DNA of 61,543 nt from a bacterium (GTDB taxonomy: Bacteria; Elusimicrobiota; Elusimicrobia; Elusimicrobiales; UBA9959). The stretch covers positions 1 through 61,543 of the forward strand of contig JAJYNO010000011.1 of NCBI GenBank assembly GCA_021786295.1, in the 5' to 3' direction. Of this stretch, positions 8,435 to 17,119 are shown one piece after another. Below the pieces are notes generated by a model. It was not told the origin of the DNA. It searched no databases and saw nothing but the letters and a program-made list of their open reading frames with translations. The position numbers and the translations under genes are program-made. Each line of letters opens with the position of its first letter. The first letter of the stretch is position 1.

Positions 8435-9027
8435 AGAAAATAACGCTCGCCTTGATCACGATCTCCCTGACGGCCGCCGCGGCCTGCGCCGGAGCGCAAA
8501 GCCGGAAGGCCCGCCAGGCCGAAAAATTCTCGCCGTATTCCATGGACAACAATTATTTCTCCTGCCTGATACCGGCCGATTGGAATTTTAACCGGGACCG
8601 GGACAGCGACGAGCAGTACAAGATATACGAGATCCAGCTCATCGCGCCGCGTTCGGCCAAGGACCCGATCTCGATCAAGGTCTCTTTTTATGCCAAGGAT
8701 AACCAGGACTTCAACGATTACAAGGATTTCATAAACAGCAACTCCCGGAACGCGCTGGGCGAGACCAGCAACGCCCGCGAAAAGTACGCGCCGGTAAAGA
8801 AAATAAAGCTCAGCGGGAGGGAGGGGTTCGTGCTGGGCAGCGAAAGGCTGGTCTACCTGCATCCCGAGACCAAGTCCGACGAGAGCGTGCTGGTAAGGGA
8901 GCGGATCTACGTCCTGCCCGCCAGGGAGGGCTTCTACGTGCTGCGTTACAGCGCTCCCAGGGCCGACTACAACGCCTTCTACCGCGCCTTCCTGAAAGTG
9001 ACGGAAAGCTTCAAAGGCCTGCCCTGA
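8431..9027 (+). CDS. secreted PsbP/DUF1795-like protein, unknown function
   Basis: This 198-residue protein has an N-terminal signal peptide (residues 1-23, possibly lipoprotein-like but without a clear lipobox). The body matches in outline the PsbP/DcrB-like fold: FSCLIPADWNF near the start, alternating beta strands, GREGFVLGSERLVYL mid-protein, then FYVLRYSAP and a final helix AFLKVTESF. This resemblance is from pattern memory and is moderate. It overlaps the preceding gene by ATGA, which suggests translational coupling. A strong terminator follows at 9052-9075 and closes the operon. Confidence 0.65.
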   Translation: MKKITLALITISLTAAAACAGAQSRKARQAEKFSPYSMDNNYFSCLIPADWNFNRDRDSDEQYKIYEIQLIAPRSAKDPISIKVSFYAKDNQDFNDYKDFINSNSRNALGETSNAREKYAPVKKIKLSGREGFVLGSERLVYLHPETKSDESVLVRERIYVLPAREGFYVLRYSAPRADYNAFYRAFLKVTESFKGLP

Positions 9028-9051
9028 GCCGCCGGGCGGCGCAACCGGGGA

Positions 9052-9075
9052 CCGCGCCGGGTGGCGCGGTTTTTT
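9052..9075 (+). terminator. Rho-independent terminator of clostripain operon
   Basis: CCGCGCC (9052-9058) pairs with GGCGCGG (9063-9069) over a GGGT loop and is followed by six T residues (9070-9075). Confidence 0.9.
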
Positions 9076-9094
9076 ACGGCCGGCCCGTCGCTTC

Positions 9095-9737
9095 TCAGCG
9101 GAGGCCCTTAAGTCTAAGGTACCGGGCCAGTTCTCCGGGGTAGTCGGTGATTATCCCGTCGACCCCGGCCGCCACGGCCAGGTCCCATTCGGCGGGCGTG
9201 TCCAGGGTCCACTTTATCAACTTCCGCGGCTATCAGCCTCGCGAACTCGGCCGGCGAGGCCGAGAGCTGCGGGGTGTACGGGACGAGCTTCGTCTCGATG
9301 TCCAGGTCCGGCCCTCCGCCCTTTCCCGGCGGCGCCGCGAGCCTGAAGACCTCGTCCAGGGTGGGGATCGGCGCGCCGGGAGCGGGCCGCTGGCCGGGCA
9401 GCGCGGGGTCGGTCAGGGAGCCGCAGTCGTACTTCTTAAGTTCGGAGAGCGTGAGGGAGCGTATCGGTACCGCCTTCTCCAGCCGTTTTCCGCCCGGCCC
9501 CAGGCAGCGCCCCGGAGTTACGTACTGTTCGTGCGATACTACCAGTACGCCGTCCTTCGTGACGTTCAGGTCCAGCTCCAGCGCGTCGGCCCCGGCGTCC
9601 ATCGCCGCCTGGAACGAGGGCAGCGTGTCCCCGGGCAGCGTCCCCGCGCTCCCCCTGTGGCCGTACACGGCTATGCGTCCGGGCGCGGCCATGGCCGGGG
9701 CCGCAAGCAGCAAAAGCGGAACGAGGGTTATTTTCAT
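9095..9737 (-). pseudogene. glycerophosphodiester phosphodiesterase, frameshifted and internally deleted
   Basis: The 5' part encodes a signal peptide and a clear GDPD N-terminus: VYGHRGSAG, DALELDLNVTKDG, VVSHEQ (residues 24-70), then DIETKL. GDPD enzymes split glycerophosphodiesters into glycerol-3-phosphate and an alcohol. After IAAEVDK (near 9222) the frame changes. The C-terminal GDPD signature WTLDTPAEWDL, then GVDGIITDYPGE, continues in another frame to a TGA at 9095. The middle of the barrel, normally some tens of residues between these motifs, is missing. So there is both an in-gene deletion and a frameshift. The open frame with the wrong tail would end at 9114. It could be an assembly error at a collapsed repeat. 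Confidence 0.8.
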
Positions 9738-9817
9738 ACCAGACGAATGATAGGATATCGGCGGGCCGCGGGCAAAGCCGCGTTCATTCTTGCTATGATT
9801 GGCTGGAGAGGTGCTCT

Positions 9818-12385
9818 ATGTGCGGAGTGATAGGTTTGACTTGCGCCAGGGACAGGAAGGACCTGGGAGCTGAGGCGTCCCGCCTGTTGCGGATGCTGGA
9901 ATACCGCGGCTACGACTCCACAGGGGCGCTTATCCAGGATTCTGCCGGCCGGGTCACGCTCAAGAAGGACGTGGGCGCGCCCAGCGCGGTGACCGTGAAA
10001 CTGGGCATAGACCGCCTCTCCGGCAAGCTTTTCTGCGGCCAGGTGCGCTGGGCCACGTTCGGCGCGGTGACCAGGGCCAACGCGCAGCCGCACGACGTGC
10101 GCTGCCATACGCGCCTCTACGGAGCGCACAACGGCAACATCACCAACTGCGACCAGCTCAAGGAGTGGCTGGTCTCGGCCGGCCACGACGTGAAGAGCGA
10201 CAACGACGGCGAGATGCTGGTGCACACCGTGGAGCACTATTTCGCCCTGGAGCTCGGTAGGCTCAAGGACGCCGGGGACAGGAAGGCCCGCCGCGGCGCG
10301 CTGAAGAAGGCCGTGATCGCCGCCGCCGGGAAGATCACCGGTTCCTTCGCCGCCGTAGTAGCGGACCCGGTCAGCGAGTTGATGGCCTGCATCAAGGCCG
10401 GCAGCAGCCTCTATATGGGCGCCGGCGAGGACCCCGCGCACGGCCCCTTTACCATAGCCTCGTCCGACCTGGCGAGCGTCCTGTCCATGACCAAGCTGCT
10501 CTACCCCATCCGGGAGGAGGAGTTCGCGCTGTACACGCCGCGCAAGGCCGAGTTCTTCGAACTGCGCACCGGCCGGCCGGTAAAGAAGGAGAAGCTCCGC
10601 AGCCACCTGCGGGTGGAGGAGACCGGCCTCAGGAAGCCTTTCCGCTATTTCATGGAGCAGGAGATCTTCGGCGAGCCGGCGGCGGCCGCCAGGCTGCTCT
10701 CTTATTACGCGGACCGCTCCCCGCTCACCGACATGGTCCGGCAGGCGCAGAAAAGGGACGCGGCCTTCGTAAAGGACCTGAAGGCCAGGGTGCTGAAACT
10801 CGCCGCCGCGGCCGACCCGGCCGCCTTCAGGAAGGAGGCGGCGGCCTTCTTCGGCTGCCGCGCCATGAAGAAGGCGCTGAGGTACGCCGGCCGCTGCCGT
10901 CTGCCGCTGTCCTCCATGACGCCGGAATCGCCGCTGGCGGATCTCTTCTCGGAGCTGCGCGGGCTGTGCGGCTCCGGCGAGAGCGTCCAGGCGCTGAAGT
11001 TCGCCGATACCCTGTTCATAACCGGGGAGATAGACCAGGCCTCCGCCAGGGTTGCGGAGTTCTGCGGCCGGCTGGCGGAATGCCGCCGGAAAGGCCGCGC
11101 GGCTTATTTCGTGGCCTGCGGCACCTCCTATAACGCCGCCCGCTGCGGCTCGGTCTTCTTCAACCGCATGGCGGGCGCGGCCGTTACGGCCTGCCTGCCG
11201 GGGGACTTCCGCTCTCAGTACCTCAACGCGGTGCGCGACGGCGACGTGATAATAGGCATCAGCCAGAGCGGCGAGACGAAGGACCTGATAGATCTGCTCA
11301 ACCAGGTGAAAGCCACCGGCCGCAGGGTCTCGTTCCTGAACATCGTCAACAACGTCAATTCCACGATAGCGCTTGAGAAGTCCGATGTTTATATACCGCT
11401 CTACTGCGGCCCGGAGATAGCCGTCCCGGCCACGAAGAGCTTCCTCAGCCAGCTGCTCGCGCTCTACATCCTGGCGCTGCGGCTGGGGGAGAGGCTGGCG
11501 GCTCAGGGACGCTCCTCCGTGCCCGCCTCGGACCTGAAGAGGTACGCGGAGAACCTATACCTGGTGCCTGAGCTGATAGAGGAGACGCTCAACGGCGCCC
11601 GGGCCGCGCTGCAGGAGGCGGCCGGGGACCTTTACCTGGAACCCAGCATGCACATACTGGCCACCGGCATGCAGGGCATAGCCCGCGAAGGCGCGCTGAA
11701 AGTGCGCGAGGTCGTCCTCAACCACACGGAGGGGTTCGAGTCGCCAGAGTTCAAGCACGGCCCCAATACCATCCTCGGCGTCAACACGATCTTCGGCATG
11801 GAGGGAGTGGGCGCGCTGACCGACAAGTTCGCCGACATGGTGAAGTACGCCGCGGGCCGCGGCAGGGGCCTGACGCCCGAAAGTCTGAGCCGGGTCTTTC
11901 ACGCCGTGTCCGGCTACGCCTTCCGCGACCGGAAGCCTTCCGGGCTCAGCCCGGAGGAGGCGGAGCTGTTCTCTGAGGTCTTCGAGAAGCACAACTTCTT
12001 CGAGAGCATGTACACCAACTACCCGCTGGTCTTCGTCACCGGGCCGAACCAGCGCGACGTGAACCTGACGATATCGCAGATCAACACGCATAAGATACGC
12101 GGCGCCAACGTCTATGTGCTGGCCGAGGAGGACGCGGCGCTGCGCGAGGCCGCGCGGAAGAGCGTGCCGTCCATGTATTCCAAGACCTACCGCCACGGTT
12201 ACATAGCCCTGCCGAAGACAGGCGACGACCTGCTGGTGTTCTTCACCAGCTCGGCGGCGCTGCAGCTGCTCGCGATGGAGATGAGCGTGCGCAAGATGGA
12301 GTTCCTGGACCGCCTGGGCATCCGCGACCACGGCGTGCACCCTGACTCCCCCAAGAACGTCAGCAAATCCATCACCGTAGACTAA
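9818..12385 (+). CDS. glmS: GlmS-type glutamine-fructose-6-phosphate aminotransferase, long variant
   Basis: The enzyme would make glucosamine-6-phosphate for peptidoglycan and LPS. Cys2 (MCGVIG) is the N-terminal nucleophile of the glutaminase domain, with EYRGYDS, RWATFG and HNGNITN after it. SIS domain 1 carries ACGTSYN (433-439) and SQSGET (482-487). SIS domain 2 carries EGALKVRE and KHGP (646-649), and the protein ends with the GlmS-like PKNVSKSITVD. At 855 residues it is about 245 longer than E. coli GlmS. Extra sequence lies before SIS1 (about 290-430) and after KHGP (about 650-735). GGAGAGG precedes the ATG. A different sugar substrate cannot be excluded. The stop codon lies inside a palindromic repeat. 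Confidence 0.85.
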   Translation: MCGVIGLTCARDRKDLGAEASRLLRMLEYRGYDSTGALIQDSAGRVTLKKDVGAPSAVTVKLGIDRLSGKLFCGQVRWATFGAVTRANAQPHDVRCHTRLYGAHNGNITNCDQLKEWLVSAGHDVKSDNDGEMLVHTVEHYFALELGRLKDAGDRKARRGALKKAVIAAAGKITGSFAAVVADPVSELMACIKAGSSLYMGAGEDPAHGPFTIASSDLASVLSMTKLLYPIREEEFALYTPRKAEFFELRTGRPVKKEKLRSHLRVEETGLRKPFRYFMEQEIFGEPAAAARLLSYYADRSPLTDMVRQAQKRDAAFVKDLKARVLKLAAAADPAAFRKEAAAFFGCRAMKKALRYAGRCRLPLSSMTPESPLADLFSELRGLCGSGESVQALKFADTLFITGEIDQASARVAEFCGRLAECRRKGRAAYFVACGTSYNAARCGSVFFNRMAGAAVTACLPGDFRSQYLNAVRDGDVIIGISQSGETKDLIDLLNQVKATGRRVSFLNIVNNVNSTIALEKSDVYIPLYCGPEIAVPATKSFLSQLLALYILALRLGERLAAQGRSSVPASDLKRYAENLYLVPELIEETLNGARAALQEAAGDLYLEPSMHILATGMQGIAREGALKVREVVLNHTEGFESPEFKHGPNTILGVNTIFGMEGVGALTDKFADMVKYAAGRGRGLTPESLSRVFHAVSGYAFRDRKPSGLSPEEAELFSEVFEKHNFFESMYTNYPLVFVTGPNQRDVNLTISQINTHKIRGANVYVLAEEDAALREAARKSVPSMYSKTYRHGYIALPKTGDDLLVFFTSSAALQLLAMEMSVRKMEFLDRLGIRDHGVHPDSPKNVSKSITVD

Positions 12386-12483
12386 AAAGGGGACAGGCTA
12401 CTTTTTCTCCCCAGCCCCTGGCAGGATTTTGCTTGTTATTTAAGGATTTTTCTGGGTTTAAAAAGTAGCCTGTCCCCTTTTTA
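12384..12483. repeat. palindromic intergenic element, copy of GGGGACAGGCTAC type
   Basis: The arms at 12384-12406 and 12460-12482 are perfect 23-base inverted repeats with core GGGGACAGGCTAC, around an AT-rich centre. The left arm includes the last two bases of the glmS TAA stop, and the right arm ends 2 bp before the stop of the convergent lipoprotein gene. It may serve as a two-way terminator. The arm differs from the element at 334 and 26007 but has the same design and length, as expected of related REP-type families. Confidence 0.85.
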
Positions 12484-12484
12484 G

Positions 12485-13552
12485 TCAGGGACGGGAACTG
12501 AAATAAGAATCTATGCCGGAGCGGATCTTCTCGGCTATGGCCTTGCCTAGGGAGGTTTCCGCCCGGGAGCGCGCGGTGCTCTGTACCGCCGAGGCCTCGC
12601 GGGCCGAGGCTTGCTCGCTTAGGAAGACCTTGCCGCTCTTCACGTCGGTCATGGAAACCGAGGCCTCGCCGCGGGTCCATTTCCAGGCCGAGCTCGGGTC
12701 CGGGTCGGCCTGGTCGTAGAACTTCGCCGAGCATTCCACGGCTATGTCCGCCCCTGCCGGGGAGGAAGCCTCCCTGGCGTCTATCCCGAGCTTGTTCAGG
12801 GCGTTTATCACCGCCGGTCTTACGTTCTGGGCGCCTTCCCCCGACATTATAACCGCCACGTCCAGCTGGCCCAGCGTCCTGGCAGCTGCCGCCTCGTATT
12901 CGTTGGGCCTTATGGAGGGGTCCGCGACCTCGCCGGGGTTGAGCACGTGTATGTCCGAGAGCAGTTCCTTGCGGGTCTTCATCAGCGAGCGCAGCTGGAA
13001 AGCGTCCTTTATCTTGTCCAGCTTCTCCTGCGCCGTCTCCATGCTGAGCCGCAGCGCGCGGGCCTTCTGGTCCAGCTCCATCAGCTTGCCGTCCATGGTG
13101 GTCAGCGCGTCCCGTATGTCCAGAACGGCCAGGGAATAATAGGTCTTCGTCTCCGGGTCGCGCCAGTTGCGCTCTATCTGCACGCCCTCCAGGGACTTCT
13201 GCGCCGTCGAGCGCACGGTCTGCATTACGTCCTGCGAGGAAGAGGTCTGCGCCTGTCCGCCGGCGGCCTGCGAGGTGCTCTCGGAAGCGGTGGTCATGGA
13301 ATTTGCGGTGACCAGCGTGCCGAACACGCGCGCTATCTCGCCGCGCGCGCGATCCATCGCGGAGGCCTGGTCGTCCGCCATCCCGACGCCGAGCAGATAG
13401 GAGTCGCGCGGGAATTCCGCGCTGGTGCCGGAGACCCAGTCGGGCCTGGCGGCGGAGCCTGGGCCGCCAGCCGCGGACGGAGCCTTAACGCGAGAGCCGG
13501 CGCAGGCGCCGAGCAGCGCCGCTGCGGCGGCAATGGAAAAAAGCCTTCTCAT
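12485..13552 (-). CDS. LPP20-family lipoprotein (long form)
   Basis: This 355-residue envelope lipoprotein has a signal peptide with lipobox LLGAC (Cys17). It is followed by an LPP20-type domain (PDWVSG, YLLGVGMA, then the helix ASAMDRARGEIAR, residues about 38-75) and a second region ending in a conserved-looking Ser/Ala-rich helix. LPP20 proteins are outer-membrane lipoproteins of poorly known function. It is the last gene of a four-lipoprotein operon (15541-16128, 14919-15521, 13575-14909, this gene), with a 22-bp gap to the COG3014 gene. A role in envelope or cell-wall assembly is inferred from the LpoB neighbour. Confidence 0.8.
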   Translation of the reverse strand: MRRLFSIAAAAALLGACAGSRVKAPSAAGGPGSAARPDWVSGTSAEFPRDSYLLGVGMADDQASAMDRARGEIARVFGTLVTANSMTTASESTSQAAGGQAQTSSSQDVMQTVRSTAQKSLEGVQIERNWRDPETKTYYSLAVLDIRDALTTMDGKLMELDQKARALRLSMETAQEKLDKIKDAFQLRSLMKTRKELLSDIHVLNPGEVADPSIRPNEYEAAAARTLGQLDVAVIMSGEGAQNVRPAVINALNKLGIDAREASSPAGADIAVECSAKFYDQADPDPSSAWKWTRGEASVSMTDVKSGKVFLSEQASAREASAVQSTARSRAETSLGKAIAEKIRSGIDSYFSSRP

Positions 13553-13574
13553 AGTGTTCCTCCCTGGCGCGCCG

Positions 13575-14909
13575 TCAGTAGGCGGTGCGGTAATGCAGAT
13601 AAGTGCGGCGGCCCCTTACGACGTCCACGTCCTTGAAGGTGTAGCTGCCCTCGGGCTCGCCGTTCCTGCCTGAAAAACTTATTTTTACGTCGTGTTTTCC
13701 CGGAGGCAGGGCCAGGATCGCCATGCGTATCTGCGCCGGTACCGTGGTCCAGCCGCGCGTGTCGGCCGTTTCGGTGGCGGCGGCGGTCACGTTGGTGACT
13801 ATTCTGGCCAGCAGGCCCAGCCCGGAGCCCGCGCTCTTCTCCACCTTGGCCGCCGTGTACTGCGCCAGCGCGTATTTTATGGCGGCGCGGGCTATCGCGC
13901 GCGCCCGTATGGCCGCGTTCTTCTCCTTGAGCGTCTGTTCCGCTATTGCCGAGACGTCCTCCATCAGCTGCGTGTCCGCGGTGGCGCTGTCCGTTTCCAC
14001 GCGCGAGGAGACCACGCTGTAAGAAGGCTGCTCGTAGACTGGGTAGGCCACCGTGATGGCGTTGCCTGTTATGCCGGCGTTGAGGGCGTTGCGGAAGGTG
14101 CCGTAGCCTTCCTCCCCGCGGCCGCTGCTGTTGACGGCCAGCACGGCGTCGTTCCAGGCCACCTGGAAGGTGCGGGAGACCTTTATGGGCGCCTTGCCGT
14201 TGTAGTGCAGCACCACGACCTCGCCCAGGTCCTGCTTCTCCAGGTCCTCGTAGGGCGGTACGCCGAACCTGGGCTCTGGGGTGCCGTAGTCGGCGCCGTA
14301 CCATTTGTAGGCCGCGTCCGCCGCGCCGTAGCAGATGCGCGCGTCGTCCGCGTCGCCGTCCTGTTCGAAGAGCATTCCGGAGAGGTACTGGGCGAAGGCG
14401 TCGTCCTTGTAGCCGCTCTTTCCCTGCATGTAGTCGTTGTAGCGCGCCAGGTAGCCGGTAACCCTGCGGGCCTCGACCAGCGCGTCATCCGTGCGCCCAA
14501 GGAAGACATAGTCCAGCGCCCTGAAGGCGGTGGCCAGCGCCCGCTCGAAAACTTCGCCGGGGTAGTCGGTGGTGTTGTCGTTGAGCAGGAACGTGCCGGC
14601 CGCGCGGTGGATGCTCTTGGTGAAAAGCTCCTCCATGCGCCTCTCGGCGGAGCCGAAATTGTCGCTGCTCTCCTTGTAGAGATCGGCGTCGTGCTGGACC
14701 ATGCCCAGGTCCAGGTAGTAGAGCACCGCGTTCTTCCTGGAGTACTCGGCCCGCTTGTTCTTCTCTATGTCCGCCTGAGCGCCGGCGTAGTTGCCGGCCG
14801 CTATGAGCGAATCAAGATTGGTCCTGTAGCTGCGCGCGGGTCCGGCGCAGGCCGCCATGAAGACGGCCGCGCCGGCCACGCAGCAGCGCAACAGGGTGCG
14901 GAAGGACAT
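13575..14909 (-). CDS. COG3014-family lipoprotein with TPR-like helices
   Basis: This 444-residue protein carries a lipoprotein signal (lipobox MAAC, Cys21). The helical N-terminal half resembles TPR repeats (AGNYAGAQADIEKNK, then YLDLGMVQHDADLYKES). The more beta-rich C-terminal half ends in KHDVKISFSGRNGE and a short strand. This is the COG3014 pattern, an uncharacterised family often found beside LpoB and LPP20 genes. The ATG sits 9 bp after the LpoB stop, so co-translation is likely. Function is unknown; a scaffold or assembly role in the envelope is possible. Confidence 0.82.
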   Translation of the reverse strand: MSFRTLLRCCVAGAAVFMAACAGPARSYRTNLDSLIAAGNYAGAQADIEKNKRAEYSRKNAVLYYLDLGMVQHDADLYKESSDNFGSAERRMEELFTKSIHRAAGTFLLNDNTTDYPGEVFERALATAFRALDYVFLGRTDDALVEARRVTGYLARYNDYMQGKSGYKDDAFAQYLSGMLFEQDGDADDARICYGAADAAYKWYGADYGTPEPRFGVPPYEDLEKQDLGEVVVLHYNGKAPIKVSRTFQVAWNDAVLAVNSSGRGEEGYGTFRNALNAGITGNAITVAYPVYEQPSYSVVSSRVETDSATADTQLMEDVSAIAEQTLKEKNAAIRARAIARAAIKYALAQYTAAKVEKSAGSGLGLLARIVTNVTAAATETADTRGWTTVPAQIRMAILALPPGKHDVKISFSGRNGEPEGSYTFKDVDVVRGRRTYLHYRTAY

Positions 14910-14918
14910 CGCGCGGGC

Positions 14919-15521
14919 TTACCAGCTTGTGGAGGAGCGCTTTATGAACTTCTTTATCCGTTTCTGCCCTACCCAGACTATCTGGTTGGTCTTCATATCC
15001 ACCAGCCTCATGTCCACCTGGTAGAGGACCACGGCCTTGCCGCCTTCCTTGTCCTCCACCGAGCTGATGGTGCCGTCCAGCATGTAGTCCGCGCCCAGCT
15101 CCTGGCCCATCGCCTTGCGGGTGGCCGCGGAGGCGTTCGTGTCCTGGTCCAGCCTTTCGTCGCGGATCTCGCCGCGCTCGTTCTTGCTGGCCACGAACCT
15201 GACCTTGCCGGAGTTGATAAGCTCCATCTGCAGGGCGTTGGTGATGACGCTCGTGTCGATGTGCTCGTCGGTCTTGTTGCGGATCGTGCCGACTATGACC
15301 GTCGGGGGCTCCATCGAGGCCGAGTCCGGCTCGGCCTGAGCCAGCCATTGTTTGGAGAGACAGTCCGCCACCATCTCCTTGGCCGTCAATTGGGCGTCGG
15401 TGTCGTTCCACCTGCCGCTCAGGTCTATTACCGTGCCGGTGTCCACGCGCTTGACCGTGGTGCCGGCGCAGCCTGAGAGCAGCGGCAGAGAAAGCGCGGC
15501 AAATGCGAGCAGTTTCTTCAT
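14919..15521 (-). CDS. lpoB: LpoB-like penicillin-binding-protein activator lipoprotein
   Basis: LpoB is an outer-membrane lipoprotein that reaches through the periplasm and stimulates the peptidoglycan synthase PBP1B in enterobacteria. Here 200 residues include the lipobox LLSGC (Cys18), the strand-rich core PTVIVGTIRNKTDEHIDT, ALQMELINSGKVRFVA and ADYMLDGTISS. These match the family fold. The long flexible linker of E. coli LpoB is short here. It sits second in the lipoprotein operon between an LPP20 gene and the COG3014 gene. Family assignment is firm; activation of a PBP in this organism is inference. Confidence 0.82.
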   Translation of the reverse strand: MKKLLAFAALSLPLLSGCAGTTVKRVDTGTVIDLSGRWNDTDAQLTAKEMVADCLSKQWLAQAEPDSASMEPPTVIVGTIRNKTDEHIDTSVITNALQMELINSGKVRFVASKNERGEIRDERLDQDTNASAATRKAMGQELGADYMLDGTISSVEDKEGGKAVVLYQVDMRLVDMKTNQIVWVGQKRIKKFIKRSSTSW

Positions 15522-15540
15522 GATCGCGTCGCGCTCCGGA

Positions 15541-16128
15541 TCAGTGCTTGGCTTCCTCGGCGGACAGGTCCTGGAAGGCCTTGTCGGCGTCGGCCTTCAC
15601 GTAGTCGCGCACCTTGGGGTCCAGCTCCTTGGCCTGTGCCAGCGTGGCCTTGACGGCGTTCATGTCCAGCTTGACCAGCGAGAACATCGTGCCGTCGGAG
15701 GGGTCGCGCCAGTGGTCCACCACCAGGGCGCCCGACAGGTTCATCTGCGTCACGCTCTTGAGGGCCTCGGTCACGTTCTGCTCCTCGCTGGAGCTCTTCA
15801 TGTCGCCGGCCGTGGTGGAGGCCATGTAGTCCTTGACGAGCTTGGCTATGTAGGTGTTGAGCTCCTCGGCCACCTTGGCGCGGGCGCGGTTGTCGGCGGC
15901 GTCCACGGCCAGGGCGCGGTTCTGTATGCCGCTGGCCATGCCGACCCCGTACATGTTGCCGTCGTTGAAGGCGCCGGCGCCCTGGTTAACCCAGGCCGGG
16001 GCGTTGGAGGCTATCGGGTTGGTGGTCGCCGCGGCCTGCTCCTTTATCTCCTTGTGCCCGCCGCAGGCGGCGAGGCCCGCCGCGGCCGCTATCACGAACA
16101 GATACTTGTTCCTGGATATTTTAGTCAT
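15541..16128 (-). CDS. LPP20-family lipoprotein
   Basis: This 195-residue lipoprotein has lipobox LAAC (Cys22). PAWVNQGAG and MYGVGMASG match the start of an LPP20 domain, and helix RALAVDAADNRARAKVAEEL and strand FSLVKLDMN follow. It is the first gene of the lipoprotein operon, and its sequence resembles the longer LPP20 gene at its end, which points to an old duplication. An AAAGGGA sequence lies 8 nt before the ATG. A candidate promoter is at 16182-16211. Confidence 0.82.
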   Translation of the reverse strand: MTKISRNKYLFVIAAAAGLAACGGHKEIKEQAAATTNPIASNAPAWVNQGAGAFNDGNMYGVGMASGIQNRALAVDAADNRARAKVAEELNTYIAKLVKDYMASTTAGDMKSSSEEQNVTEALKSVTQMNLSGALVVDHWRDPSDGTMFSLVKLDMNAVKATLAQAKELDPKVRDYVKADADKAFQDLSAEEAKH

Positions 16129-16181
16129 ATTTTTGTCCCTTTATCTCCTGCGTATTGCGGTACTACCCCATTCTCAGCATT

Positions 16182-16211
16182 ACAGTAGCAATTACAGGCA
16201 GCGTTAGTCAA
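16182..16211 (-). promoter_or_regulatory. candidate promoter of the lipoprotein operon
   Basis: On the minus strand TTGACT (16211-16206) and TACTGT (16187-16182) are separated by 18 bp. The leader to the ATG at 16128 would be about 50 nt. The -35 is good and the -10 weak. The rest of the 236-bp gap holds the 5' region of the gene at 16365 and short GC-rich inverted repeats only. Confidence 0.4.
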
Positions 16212-16364
16212 CGACGGAAACGGCCTGGCCGGACCGCGCGGAAGGACGGCCCGCATGTATATATAACGCCAGCGGGCCGCGGCTTATTGCGCGGCGGCCG
16301 GCGCGCTCTTTTGCTATCATAAACAGCTGAAGGGGCTCCCCGATGGGGCCCCGCGGAGGATGAA

Positions 16365-17111
16365 ATGACAGCGGACCAGAACGACGTCCGGGAGCAGGGG
16401 GCGGGCGATCCCGGCGAAGATGCCGGACAGCTGGCCTCGGCCTTGAACTATTTCCGCCTGGAGAACAATCTCTCCCTTCTCTGCGTCGCCCTTGCCGTGT
16501 GGCTTATCATCCTCCCGCTGCCGCATGCCCCGCTGGTGCTGGCGAATCTGGCCGTGCCGCTGGCGGCCCTGCTGCTGGTGCGCCTGTCTGGCGGCGCCGT
16601 GCAGGTGGAGAGCGGCGGCCAGGCGATCCCGGCCGTCGGCTACGTGCTTTTTCTGCCGGCCGGAGCCGTGGTCTACGACGCCTTCACCTCGTATCAACTG
16701 GCCTATTCCAGGATATTGCTGCCGGCGCTGGTCGCCTCGGCCGCGCTGGCAGCGCTGTTCGGCTTCATAGTCGGCGGAAGGCTGAAGACGCCCGGAAGCT
16801 GGGGGCACCTGCTGTTGGCGGCCCTTGCCCTTGGCTTTGCCGGCGCCGTTTCGCTCAACTGCATGCTGGACTTCTCGGCGCCGCAGGTCTTCCAGGCCAA
16901 AGTGGTGAGCAAGAGCGTCTACAGGGGCGAGTACGGCGCCAGGTATTATCTGGACCTGGACAGGAGCTACGACTGGATGATGGACAGCCAGGTGAGGGTG
17001 CCAGCCGGCCTGTACAACGGGGTGGCGGAGAAAGGCGGCGTCTGCATCTACCGGCGCGGCGGACTTTTCGGTATACCGTGGTTCATTACGGGTTTCTGCG
17101 AGGGCCATTGA
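16365..17111 (+). CDS. multi-pass membrane protein, unknown function
   Basis: This 248-residue protein has a polar N-terminus (about 40 residues) and several hydrophobic stretches (about 44-62, 64-77, 86-100, 107-127, 142-160). A soluble C-terminal part follows, with YYLDLDRSYDWMMDSQVRVPAG. I recognise no family. GGAGG lies 5 nt before the start (bases 16355-16359). It is followed at once by tatD and tcdA, with the tatD start 8 bp after its stop, so it probably shares their transcript. Confidence 0.65.
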   Translation: MTADQNDVREQGAGDPGEDAGQLASALNYFRLENNLSLLCVALAVWLIILPLPHAPLVLANLAVPLAALLLVRLSGGAVQVESGGQAIPAVGYVLFLPAGAVVYDAFTSYQLAYSRILLPALVASAALAALFGFIVGGRLKTPGSWGHLLLAALALGFAGAVSLNCMLDFSAPQVFQAKVVSKSVYRGEYGARYYLDLDRSYDWMMDSQVRVPAGLYNGVAEKGGVCIYRRGGLFGIPWFITGFCEGH

Positions 17112-17119
17112 CCGGCGGC

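Noticed and set aside
12384-12483. Possibility that the palindromic element is only a terminator
   Set aside because: The arms are 23 bases, with a conserved core similar to copies elsewhere, and the loop is too long for a standard terminator.
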